Source: JBGPML01 sp041486955
Lineage (GTDB): Bacteria > Patescibacteriota > UBA1384 > 2-12-FULL-50-11 > DASWYB01
Reading direction: 5' to 3'
NCBI GenBank assembly: GCA_041486955.1
Contig: JBGPML010000019.1
Span: 1 to 12,146, forward strand
DNA: 12,146 bases
The position numbers and the translations under genes were made by a program. The notes below the pieces were generated by a model that was not told the DNA's origin, ran no database searches, and worked only from the letters and a program-made list of their open reading frames with translations. Shown here piece by piece: positions 1 to 4,614 of this stretch (position 1 is its first letter; every line of letters starts with the position of its first letter).

Positions 1-46
1 TGTCTTCAGAAATTTCGCTAAATTTTAAGTTTGATGATGAGTTCAC
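1..46 (-). CDS. atpA: ATP synthase subunit alpha, N-terminal fragment (runs off window)
   Basis: A GTG at 46-44 overlaps the atpH stop (TGA at 45-43) in a GTGA junction. It opens a frame that stays open to the window edge, reading MNSSSNLKFSEISED. This is where atpA lies in bacterial atp operons, and acidic peptides with an EIS-like motif are common at the alpha N-terminus. Only 15 codons are visible, so the call rests on gene order and translational coupling rather than on domain evidence. The catalytic-core genes atpA, atpG, atpD and atpC are expected further left, outside the window. Confidence 0.6.
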   Translation of the reverse strand, partial: MNSSSNLKFSEISED

Positions 47-429
47 TGAATTTCCAATCGTTCTAATTGTTTTTTGAGTGTTTGATCGAGTTCAAAATCC
101 AAGGCCCGTGCCCGCAAACCACCTCGTATTTGAGGGTCTGGTCTGCTATTAATGGCGACTGATTCTGCGCCGGTAATTGACTGAAAGACTCGTTTAACCA
201 GTTCAAGATTTTCCTGATCCAGTTGATGAGCCGAATAAACATCAACTTCGAGTCGTCTATTCTGTTTAAACAGTTCTTGTTCGATATCTTTAAGAATTAA
301 ATCAATCTCGCGACGTTGACCGAGTGATTGAACGAGCTCAGCAAATAATTTACTTGCTCGTTTTGGACCATGTTCATCGGCGAGACGAAGATAAATTTTG
401 GCTAAATTCTTTCGGGTCAGTTGCTTCAT
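43..429 (-). CDS. atpH: ATP synthase delta subunit (short form)
   Basis: Peripheral-stalk subunit that ties the top of F1 to the b subunits. The protein has 128 residues, against about 175-180 in most bacteria. The C-terminal signature is clear: a GG-L-R-A-R stretch at residues 102-108 and the ending DQTLKKQLERL, matching the usual GG...I.D...DGS...RL. region. The N-terminal helical domain (residues 1-65) is compressed. Its ATG overlaps the atpF stop by four bases (ATGA at 429-426), indicating translational coupling, and its stop overlaps the putative atpA GTG. Small delta subunits are typical of reduced-genome lineages, so I read this as natural shortening, not a frameshift; the frame is intact. 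Confidence 0.88.
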   Translation of the reverse strand: MKQLTRKNLAKIYLRLADEHGPKRASKLFAELVQSLGQRREIDLILKDIEQELFKQNRRLEVDVYSAHQLDQENLELVKRVFQSITGAESVAINSRPDPQIRGGLRARALDFELDQTLKKQLERLEIQ

Positions 430-998
430 GAGTTTGAGTTTTTCTTTTGTTCAAGTTCAGCTTCAGTCAGAATCCGTTTCATCAACGCACCATCTTTTGA
501 AGAATCGACTTTTTCATCAAGCATTCGACCTGTCGCCAACGCAATATAATGTAAAGCTTCCGATTTGAGTTCATGACGTAATTTCTCTACTTCGCGATTT
601 AATCGAGCTTCATTTTCTGCTGTCAGCTGCTTCGCCCGATCAGTGGCCTTCATTTCAGCTTCAGTAATGATTGATTTGGCCTGATCGCGACTTTCGGAAA
701 TAATTGTTTCGGCTTGTGAGGCAGCCTGGTTAAGAATCTTTTCTTCTTCTTTCTTTTGGGCTTTTTCTCGCTTCGCAATCGCTTCCACCTTTTTTAAACT
801 GTCGTTGACCTCACCTCGTCGTGTTTCGAGCATGTCCAAGATGGGGCGATAGGCAAACCGTTGCAAGAGAAACAGTAAAATCGCAAAGTTTACCACCTGA
901 AACAAAAAAGCGTTGAGATTGATTCCGAGAGCCCCAATGCCGCCGGAGGAAGTTGCTTGGGCTGTCTCAGCAGCGTGAACAATAGCAATACCTAACAT
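426..998 (-). CDS. atpF: ATP synthase subunit b
   Basis: Membrane-anchored peripheral-stalk subunit of Fo. From the ATG at 998 it has 190 residues: a short N-terminal segment, one membrane helix (about 28-46, rich in F, V, I and L) and a long charged coiled coil (about 55-160; RRGEV then many K and E). The frame is open further, to a TTG at 1034, but that start lies inside atpE. The ATG at 998 is 10 bases past the atpE stop (TAG at 1011-1009) and follows a weak AGCGGA ribosome site, so I prefer it. The stop overlaps atpH. Residues 1-10 look signal-like (MLGIAIVHAA), as seen in some other b subunits; whether they are cleaved cannot be judged here. Confidence 0.9.
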   Translation of the reverse strand: MLGIAIVHAAETAQATSSGGIGALGINLNAFLFQVVNFAILLFLLQRFAYRPILDMLETRRGEVNDSLKKVEAIAKREKAQKKEEEKILNQAASQAETIISESRDQAKSIITEAEMKATDRAKQLTAENEARLNREVEKLRHELKSEALHYIALATGRMLDEKVDSSKDGALMKRILTEAELEQKKNSNS

Positions 999-1008
999 AA
1001 AATATCCG

Positions 1009-1236
1009 CTAAACGAATTTGAGAATAAGGGCAACGACTAAAGCATAAATTGCAATCGCTTCGGCTAATCCTAACGTTAGAATCAAAACAGTTTGCAACC
1101 GACCAGTAGCTTCTGGGTTACGGCCAATCGCTTCCATCGCTTTAGCGCCAATCATGCCGATGGCGATGGCTGGCCCAAGACCACCAATGGCAATCGTGAT
1201 ACCCGGAATGAATAGTTTCATGACATCTGAACTCAT
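1009..1236 (-). CDS. atpE: ATP synthase subunit c (proton-type ring subunit)
   Basis: The 75-residue hairpin that forms the rotor ring. Two glycine- and alanine-rich helices flank the polar loop R39-N40-P41-E42, the conserved R-Q/N-P contact with the central stalk. The ion-binding carboxylate is E59 in LGLAEAIAIY. Sodium-binding c subunits carry Gln in helix 1 (Ilyobacter Q32) and Ser just after the Glu (S66); the aligned residues here are I26 and A60, so proton coupling is the better reading. A strong AAAGGAG ribosome site precedes the ATG by about five bases, the best in the operon, which fits the high copy number of c. The gap to atpB is 22 bases. Confidence 0.96.
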   Translation of the reverse strand: MSSDVMKLFIPGITIAIGGLGPAIAIGMIGAKAMEAIGRNPEATGRLQTVLILTLGLAEAIAIYALVVALILKFV

Positions 1237-1258
1237 ATGAGCTCCTTTCTTTTTTGTG

Positions 1259-2065
1259 TTAGCTTACAGGGTTAACTTCGCCAACTGATATTTTTTCAGG
1301 CTCACGTTTACTTTCCTCAGACAAATCATGACTATGATCGTCATGAGCAGTCGTCGCAGTCGCGAGAAAAGCAAGCGTGAGCATTGTAAATACTAACCCT
1401 TGAATGAGCCCGACAAATAACTCAAGTCCAATAAAAGGTAACGGACCAACTAATGGGGCAAGAAAGGCGATAACAACCAGCAGGACTTCTCCAGCAAAAA
1501 TGTTGCCAAATAATCGGAATGAGAAAGAGATCATACGCGATAACTCAGAAACGAATTCAATTATACCGATAAACAGTAAAATCGGATTGGGACTGACATA
1601 TTTACGAACGTGTCGAAACAGTCCCAGCTCTTTAACGGCGTAAATCTGAGTCATAATCACGGAGATAGCGGCTAAAGCTAGCGTGGTATTTAAATCGGCA
1701 TTGGCTCCGCGGAATAATGGCACAATGCCTTCCGCAGTGTGGATCGTAATCGTACCAACACCCGGAAGAAGCCCTAACCAGTTATTAATGACGATAAAGA
1801 TAAAAAAAGTCATGATGAGTGGGAAAAACTGAAGGGCTTTACGCTGATCCTGCGTCACCGATTCAATCAAATCGAGAATGGCGCCAAACAGTAATTCGAC
1901 AGAAAAACTCCATCGGCTTTTCGGCTTCATAGATATATTACGTGCAGCCGTGAAAAGCATGAGAAAAATAATGAGACTGCCAAGAAGGGCGGTAAGTTCG
2001 GCATTCGTAACAACGAATGGACCAAGTTGAAAGATTGGTTCAGCGGTAAGTGAAATATGAATCAT
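1259..2065 (-). CDS. atpB: ATP synthase subunit a
   Basis: Fo stator subunit that forms the half-channels for protons. It has 268 residues and several hydrophobic helices. The essential arginine is R184 in SFRLFGNIFAGE, followed by a Q222 region (IQGLVFTMLT) that corresponds to the conserved last-helix Gln of the E. coli protein; NNWLGLLPG (94-102) is another family signature. The C-terminus after residue 240 is a hydrophilic, His- and Glu-rich tail (AHDDHSHDL...), longer than usual, which may hang in the cytoplasm or bind metal; its role is unknown. The start ATG overlaps the atpI stop (ATGA at 2065-2062), so the two are probably translated together. Confidence 0.96.
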   Translation of the reverse strand: MIHISLTAEPIFQLGPFVVTNAELTALLGSLIIFLMLFTAARNISMKPKSRWSFSVELLFGAILDLIESVTQDQRKALQFFPLIMTFFIFIVINNWLGLLPGVGTITIHTAEGIVPLFRGANADLNTTLALAAISVIMTQIYAVKELGLFRHVRKYVSPNPILLFIGIIEFVSELSRMISFSFRLFGNIFAGEVLLVVIAFLAPLVGPLPFIGLELFVGLIQGLVFTMLTLAFLATATTAHDDHSHDLSEESKREPEKISVGEVNPVS

Positions 2066-2352
2066 GATTTATTGGGTGAGTTATAGGAGGTGATCATGCG
2101 GGCGATTAAGATGATAGAAATAACGAAGGATACAAAAATGGCACTAATGGTGATCCACGGTAACGTGTGAAATTGTTTGTCCAATTTTATGCCGCCGAGA
2201 ACAAAAATCAGTACTGGAACTAAAATTCGTATACCAACCGCCGCGCTCAGCGCCCAGAGGTTAATCGAGGTTTGAACCGGCTGTGATTGATTGTGAGAGT
2301 CTTGACTTTTCTTCATTACATCGTTATTTTGGAGATCGTGCAGCTTTGTCAT
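2062..2352 (-). CDS. atpI: AtpZ/AtpI-family small membrane protein
   Basis: First gene of the atp operon. AtpI/AtpZ proteins are two-helix membrane proteins linked to c-ring assembly or divalent-cation transport; the exact role in this lineage is unknown. From the ATG at 2352 it has 96 residues, with helix 1 at about 35-55 (ILVPVLIFVLGG), then the family motif G-x-x-L-D-K-x-F-x-T-x-P between the helices, then helix 2 (ISAIFVSFVISIILIARM). The frame is open to 2412, but that ATG sits at the predicted transcription start. The ATG at 2352 has a GAGGTGG ribosome site about 11 bases upstream and is preferred. The stop overlaps atpB. Confidence 0.82.
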   Translation of the reverse strand: MTKLHDLQNNDVMKKSQDSHNQSQPVQTSINLWALSAAVGIRILVPVLIFVLGGIKLDKQFHTLPWITISAIFVSFVISIILIARMITSYNSPNKS

Positions 2353-2414
2353 TTCTGACAAATCCACCTCTTTTAGCACTTTGCACAAATTTATATAACA
2401 ATTCATGCACATCG

Positions 2415-2443
2415 ATAATACAGGTTTGAACCCGTTGAGTCAA
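2415..2443 (-). promoter_or_regulatory. Promoter of the ATP synthase operon
   Basis: On the minus strand, TTGACT (2443-2438) and TATTAT (2420-2415) each match the sigma70 consensus at five of six positions and are exactly 17 bases apart. The start of transcription would fall near 2408, giving a leader of about 55 bases before the atpI ATG at 2352. It lies between divergent start codons (2352 and 2512), so it occupies the shared intergenic region with the carbonic-anhydrase-like gene. This is a consensus match only. Confidence 0.7.
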
Positions 2444-2511
2444 TGGTCCAAGGAATTGACGGAAAAAGGCCATTCCAAGATGGTGAGAGACAGTATGAGG
2501 AAAGGAAATGT

Positions 2512-2910
2512 ATGTCACATGTATCCAATTTAGTTATTAGTTGCATTGATTTTCGTTTTCGTGAGAAGGAAGCGAAATGGATTAATGATGCCCTCCGAGG
2601 TGAAGCTGATTTGGTTTCAATTGCGGGCGCATCTAAGTCAATAGTGGAAGAAGACTCGCAAAAAATCATTCTTCACCAGATTGAAATTGCCAAAACACTT
2701 CACGGTATTCGTGAAATCCATATTATTGATCATATTGATTGTGGTGCCTATGGCGGATCTCAATTGCATAAGAAGAAAGATGATGAAGTGGAATTACATT
2801 CCAATGAACTAAAAAAAGCCACTGATATTATTCGAAGCCAATTTCCTGATTTACACATTCATACCTATCTGCTCGATTTTGATGATATGAAACCCTTGGA
2901 ATCTAATTAA
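2512..2910 (+). CDS. Minimal beta-carbonic-anhydrase-like protein
   Basis: A 132-residue protein with the zinc-site pattern of beta-carbonic anhydrases: C11-I-D13-F-R15, the AGAS segment at 38-41, then H74-I-D-C77-GAYGG. In beta-CAs the two Cys and the His bind zinc, and the Asp-Arg pair controls the fourth site. The usual length is 180-220 residues; this form lacks much of the N-terminal arm and C-terminal region, so true CO2 hydration is uncertain, and relatives of the fold also hydrolyse COS or CS2. The start at 2512 is chosen for the AGGAAAGGAAA ribosome site just upstream; the frame extends to 2443 but without such a site. It is AT-rich like most of the window (21 of 60 G+C in 2641-2700). 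Cytoplasmic: no signal or membrane helix. Confidence 0.8.
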   Translation: MSHVSNLVISCIDFRFREKEAKWINDALRGEADLVSIAGASKSIVEEDSQKIILHQIEIAKTLHGIREIHIIDHIDCGAYGGSQLHKKKDDEVELHSNELKKATDIIRSQFPDLHIHTYLLDFDDMKPLESN

Positions 2911-2964
2911 GAGAAATTTTCATTAGTAAAAACGCCATAAGCTGACTTACAATCGAGCTGATTA

Positions 2965-2994
2965 TTGACAGTATTGCTAAAAACGTGGCACTAT
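2965..2994 (+). promoter_or_regulatory. Promoter of the second carbonic-anhydrase-like gene
   Basis: A perfect TTGACA (2965-2970) is followed after 18 bases by CACTAT (2989-2994), a weaker -10; TATATG at 2992-2997 overlaps it. Transcription would begin near 3001. Just upstream, AGCTGA occurs twice (2940-2945 and 2956-2961), 16 bases apart, a spacing of about one and a half helix turns that could form a regulator site, although the repeat is short enough to be chance. Confidence 0.55.
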
Positions 2995-3012
2995 ATGGCA
3001 AGTGCGCACAAC

Positions 3013-3031
3013 GGGTCGATTCGTTCGACCC
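3013..3031 (+). promoter_or_regulatory. Palindrome in the leader of the GC-rich gene
   Basis: GGGTCGA (3013-3019) and TCGACCC (3025-3031) are perfectly complementary around the five-base loop TTCGT. It sits about 12 bases after the predicted transcription start and 28 bases before the ATG at 3059. It could be a repressor operator or an RNA hairpin in the leader. No T-run follows, so it is not an intrinsic terminator. Confidence 0.5.
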
Positions 3032-3058
3032 CATGACAACAAAGGGGTTAAGAAGAGA

Positions 3059-3841
3059 ATGGCGTTACCACTCGCGATTCACACGTCTGAATGGCCGTAC
3101 TGTGCGACCGCGACTGCCCTCATCGCTGAGAAGCGTGGCAGCGCGTATCGTATCAGTTCGCGTCGGATCCTTGCCGCGATAGCTAATGGGCGCGGTATGT
3201 TATACGATCAGATGCGATCACAAATCAGGCTATTCAGAGATCGCGGCGTTGATGTGGTGGACCTTTATGCTGTAGAGGAGGAGAGAAGGCCCGAAAATCC
3301 GTGGAGAATCAACGGCAGACCAGTGCATCGTTCGGCGGAACTTTTGGAGCTGGCTGCCGAGCAAGTCCGCACGAGTTTCGACATTCCGGTCGAAACTCGG
3401 ATTCTGCCCGTTTCACGCGGACCTGCCGAAGCCGCACTCGATACGGTATTTGGATGCTCCGACATGAGGTATTTTGACGATGTGGCCGCGTTCGTCAAAA
3501 CACGTTTCGGGGACAAGGTGAACCAGTATTATTGGGCGGGATCGGCCACATCGTATGCCGTTCCCATCGATACGGTTGACTTTGTGCATCAGCTCAAAGC
3601 GGCTAAGTCACGAAACATCCATATCCTGTTCCACGATGACTGCGTCGGACATGGTGGGAGGCACAAACTTGGCGATATGACGCACCAACTGAGCTACTAC
3701 AGGAGGATGATCGCGGAGGAATCCCCCTTACGACGGGCGGCCCATCGAGACCTACCAGAACAACGGTTCCATTTCTTTTTCCTCGAAAAAGGAAAAGAGG
3801 TGATGGAACTCGGCACTTGGTTGCCACGAATTGGGGCCTAG
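3059..3841 (+). CDS. Two-part protein with a C-terminal beta-carbonic-anhydrase-like domain
   Basis: From the ATG at 3059 it has 260 residues. The second half carries the beta-CA metal pattern: C133-S-D135-M-R137, an AGSA segment at 160-163, then H192-D-D-C195-VGHGG. After it, the order T-H-Q-L...RRMI...FHFFFLE resembles the same region of the protein at 2512-2910, which supports a shared fold. Residues 1-125 match no family I recognise; they are mixed alpha/beta-looking, with HTSEWPYC near the start and a helix rich in R and E (RSAELLELAAEQVR). An AAAGGGG site lies 11 bases before the ATG. The frame also opens at a GTG at 3002, almost at the predicted transcription start, which would add 19 residues. 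G+C is high (35 of 60 in 3301-3360) compared with neighbours (21-25 of 60), suggesting acquisition from elsewhere. Confidence 0.72.
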   Translation: MALPLAIHTSEWPYCATATALIAEKRGSAYRISSRRILAAIANGRGMLYDQMRSQIRLFRDRGVDVVDLYAVEEERRPENPWRINGRPVHRSAELLELAAEQVRTSFDIPVETRILPVSRGPAEAALDTVFGCSDMRYFDDVAAFVKTRFGDKVNQYYWAGSATSYAVPIDTVDFVHQLKAAKSRNIHILFHDDCVGHGGRHKLGDMTHQLSYYRRMIAEESPLRRAAHRDLPEQRFHFFFLEKGKEVMELGTWLPRIGA

Positions 3842-3851
3842 CAGGCTCCAC

Positions 3852-3887
3852 AAAAGGACAGGCGCAATGAAGCGCCCGTCCTTTTTC
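3852..3887. terminator. Bidirectional intrinsic terminator
   Basis: A 14-base stem with one mismatch (3852-3865 against 3872-3885; core GGCGC/GCGCC) closes on the loop AATGAA. On the plus strand a run of five T ends the stem, terminating the gene that stops at 3841. On the minus strand the stem ends in TTTTG, so it can also end transcription coming from the tRNA. It is the strongest terminator in the window. Confidence 0.9.
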
Positions 3888-3902
3888 ATTAATCTTTAAT
3901 TT

Positions 3903-3976
3903 TGGAGCGGAGTACCAGAATCGAACTGGCGTCTCATCCTTGGGAAGGACGCGTACTACCATTGTACTAACCCCGC
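3903..3976 (-). tRNA. tRNA-Gly(CCC)
   Basis: Read on the minus strand from 3976. The acceptor arm GCGGGGT pairs with ACTCCGC (one G-T). The D arm is GTAC-AATGGTA-GTAC. The anticodon arm is CGTCC-TTCCCAA-GGATG, giving anticodon CCC (one G-T pair). The T arm is GCCAG-TTCGATT-CTGGT, the discriminator base is T, and CCA is encoded at 3905-3903. The cloverleaf is complete and regular, 71 bases plus CCA. Glycine identity fits the CCC anticodon and the GCGGG acceptor. It reads GGG codons. It lies downstream of the tRNA-like half at 4022-4055 and upstream of the bidirectional terminator at 3852-3887. Confidence 0.95.
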
Positions 3977-3989
3977 ATTGTCCTGAATG

Positions 3990-4025
3990 TCTTCCTCCAA
4001 GGCATCAAAGATGCCTTGGAGAAGA
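3990..4025. repeat. Perfect 12-bp inverted repeat between tRNA half and tRNA-Gly
   Basis: CTCCAAGGCATC (3995-4006) is followed by AAA and its exact complement GATGCCTTGGAG (4010-4021). With one bulged C (3994) the stem grows by four more pairs (3990-3993 with 4022-4025). No T-run follows on either strand, so it is not a standard terminator. In a minus-strand transcript it would sit between the tRNA-like 5' half and the mature tRNA-Gly and could act as a processing signal. Confidence 0.75.
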
Positions 4026-4055
4026 TGATGTATTTTACCACTAAACTATGACCGA
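4022..4055 (-). pseudogene. tRNA-like 5' half (truncated glycine-type tRNA?)
   Basis: On the minus strand from 4055 the sequence reads TCGGTCA-TA-GTTT-AGTGGTA-AAAT, which is the acceptor 5' strand, T8, and a complete D arm of the kind found in tRNA-Gly(TCC) genes (TAGTTTAGTGGTAAAA). It continues CATCATCTTCTCCAAGG, which resembles an anticodon region with TCC, but the spacing does not place T at position 33 and the sequence then turns into the 12-bp inverted repeat. No anticodon 3' strand, T arm or matching acceptor strand (TGACCGA) follows. It is best read as a broken tRNA; alternatives are discussed in the findings. Confidence 0.5.
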
Positions 4056-4090
4056 AGGAAATCCCTGTGGGATACCCGCTTACGGATTTG

Positions 4091-4099
4091 ATTATAGCA
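4091..4099 (-). promoter_or_regulatory. Extended -10 promoter of the tRNA unit
   Basis: On the minus strand TGCTATAAT contains a perfect TATAAT (4096-4091) preceded by TG at the extended -10 position. No good -35 lies 16-18 bases upstream, as is normal for extended -10 promoters. Transcription would start near 4084, about 30 bases before the tRNA-like half, and would run through the tRNA-Gly to the terminator at 3852-3887. Confidence 0.65.
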
Positions 4100-4143
4100 A
4101 ACGCCCCTCTTCTCGCACATGGTCAACACTTTGGAACGGTGTT

Positions 4144-4455
4144 ATGATGATAAAAATTATGGTTAATCCAGTCCTTTATTGGCGGAGCATCATCAAAGAT
4201 CGACTGTTCCTCTTTCTGTTTGGTCTGTCAGTCCTTACTTTTGTTATTACGTTAGTTGAACGGCGACCGTCAATTGAACGATCCGCGATTCCATTTAATC
4301 TAACGTTGATCTTTTTCGTTATAAACATGCTTTTTGCCGTCATTACGTTACGACGTGAATCACTCCTGTCTTACATGTTCCTCACCGCGATAATTCTTTT
4401 AAACGGTACTCTGTTTTTCTTTTTTCGTTATCTTCTTTTAATGCAAGCTTCGTAA
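4144..4455 (+). CDS. Small three-helix membrane protein of unknown function
   Basis: About 103 residues with three hydrophobic segments (roughly 18-35, 46-66 and 76-99) separated by short basic loops (ERRPS..., LRRES). The start is uncertain. ATGs occur at 4144, 4147 and 4159; the frame is open back to 4048, but that stretch overlaps the 5' end of the minus-strand tRNA half and its promoter and reads like non-coding DNA. A TATGAT at 4143-4148 with TGGTCA 17 bases upstream could be a promoter, in which case the ATG at 4159 would be used with almost no leader. I do not recognise the family. It runs in the same direction as the glycosyltransferase gene downstream, from which the structured element at 4491-4591 separates it. 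Confidence 0.6.
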   Translation: MMIKIMVNPVLYWRSIIKDRLFLFLFGLSVLTFVITLVERRPSIERSAIPFNLTLIFFVINMLFAVITLRRESLLSYMFLTAIILLNGTLFFFFRYLLLMQAS

Positions 4456-4490
4456 TATGCATCCATTCCAAAACTCAAACCTTAAACTGC

Positions 4491-4591
4491 GAACGGAAGA
4501 TTCTGGCTGCAAGCCACGAATTGTTCGTCAAAATAGCTTCGGCTATTCTTCCTCACAAGTTCGCGTCTTTCGCTCACAATCTTCTGCGTTC
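4491..4591. repeat. Structured, MITE-like element with terminal inverted repeats
   Basis: The gene-free stretch 4456-4614 holds a 101-base block bounded by GAACGGAAGATT (4491-4502) and AATCTTCTGCGTTC (4578-4591), complementary apart from a two-base bulge. Inside are hairpins TGGCT-GCA-AGCCA (4504-4516), ACGAA-TTG-TTCGT (4516-4528; shares one base) and AATAGC-TTCG-GCTATT (4532-4547, a UUCG tetraloop), then the direct repeat CTCACAA (4552-4558 and 4573-4579). It could be a miniature mobile element or a structured RNA in the leader of the glycosyltransferase gene. On the minus strand a short frame begins at a GTG inside it and reads about 31 residues to a TAA; I do not call it a gene. Confidence 0.5.
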
Positions 4592-4614
4592 TCGTTAGAA
4601 GGCAGAATTATGAA

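Noticed and set aside
999..1034. Upstream TTG start for atpF
   Set aside because: It lies inside the atpE coding region and has no ribosome site; the ATG at 998 fits the 10-base gap after atpE.
1009..1236. Sodium-coupled c ring
   Set aside because: The Gln and Ser sodium ligands are replaced by I26 and A60; only the carboxylate E59 and Y64 remain.
43..2352. UGA read as glycine (Gracilibacteria-type code)
   Set aside because: TGA serves as stop at the atpH and atpI ends in standard overlapping junctions, and the products have normal C-termini.
2353..2412. N-terminal extension of AtpI to the ATG at 2412
   Set aside because: The predicted operon promoter starts transcription near 2408, downstream of that ATG, and a good ribosome site serves the ATG at 2352.
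3265..3962. Long open frames on the minus strand opposite the GC-rich CA-like gene
   Set aside because: They are by-products of GC-rich codons; their translations show no domain and one runs into the tRNA-Gly gene.
4048..4143. N-terminal extension of the small membrane protein
   Set aside because: This stretch overlaps the promoter and 5' end of the minus-strand tRNA-like half, and its translation does not look like a membrane protein leader.
4485..4580. Short minus-strand frame inside the structured element
   Set aside because: About 31 codons from a GTG with no ribosome site, within DNA dominated by inverted repeats; I treat the DNA or RNA structure as the signal.
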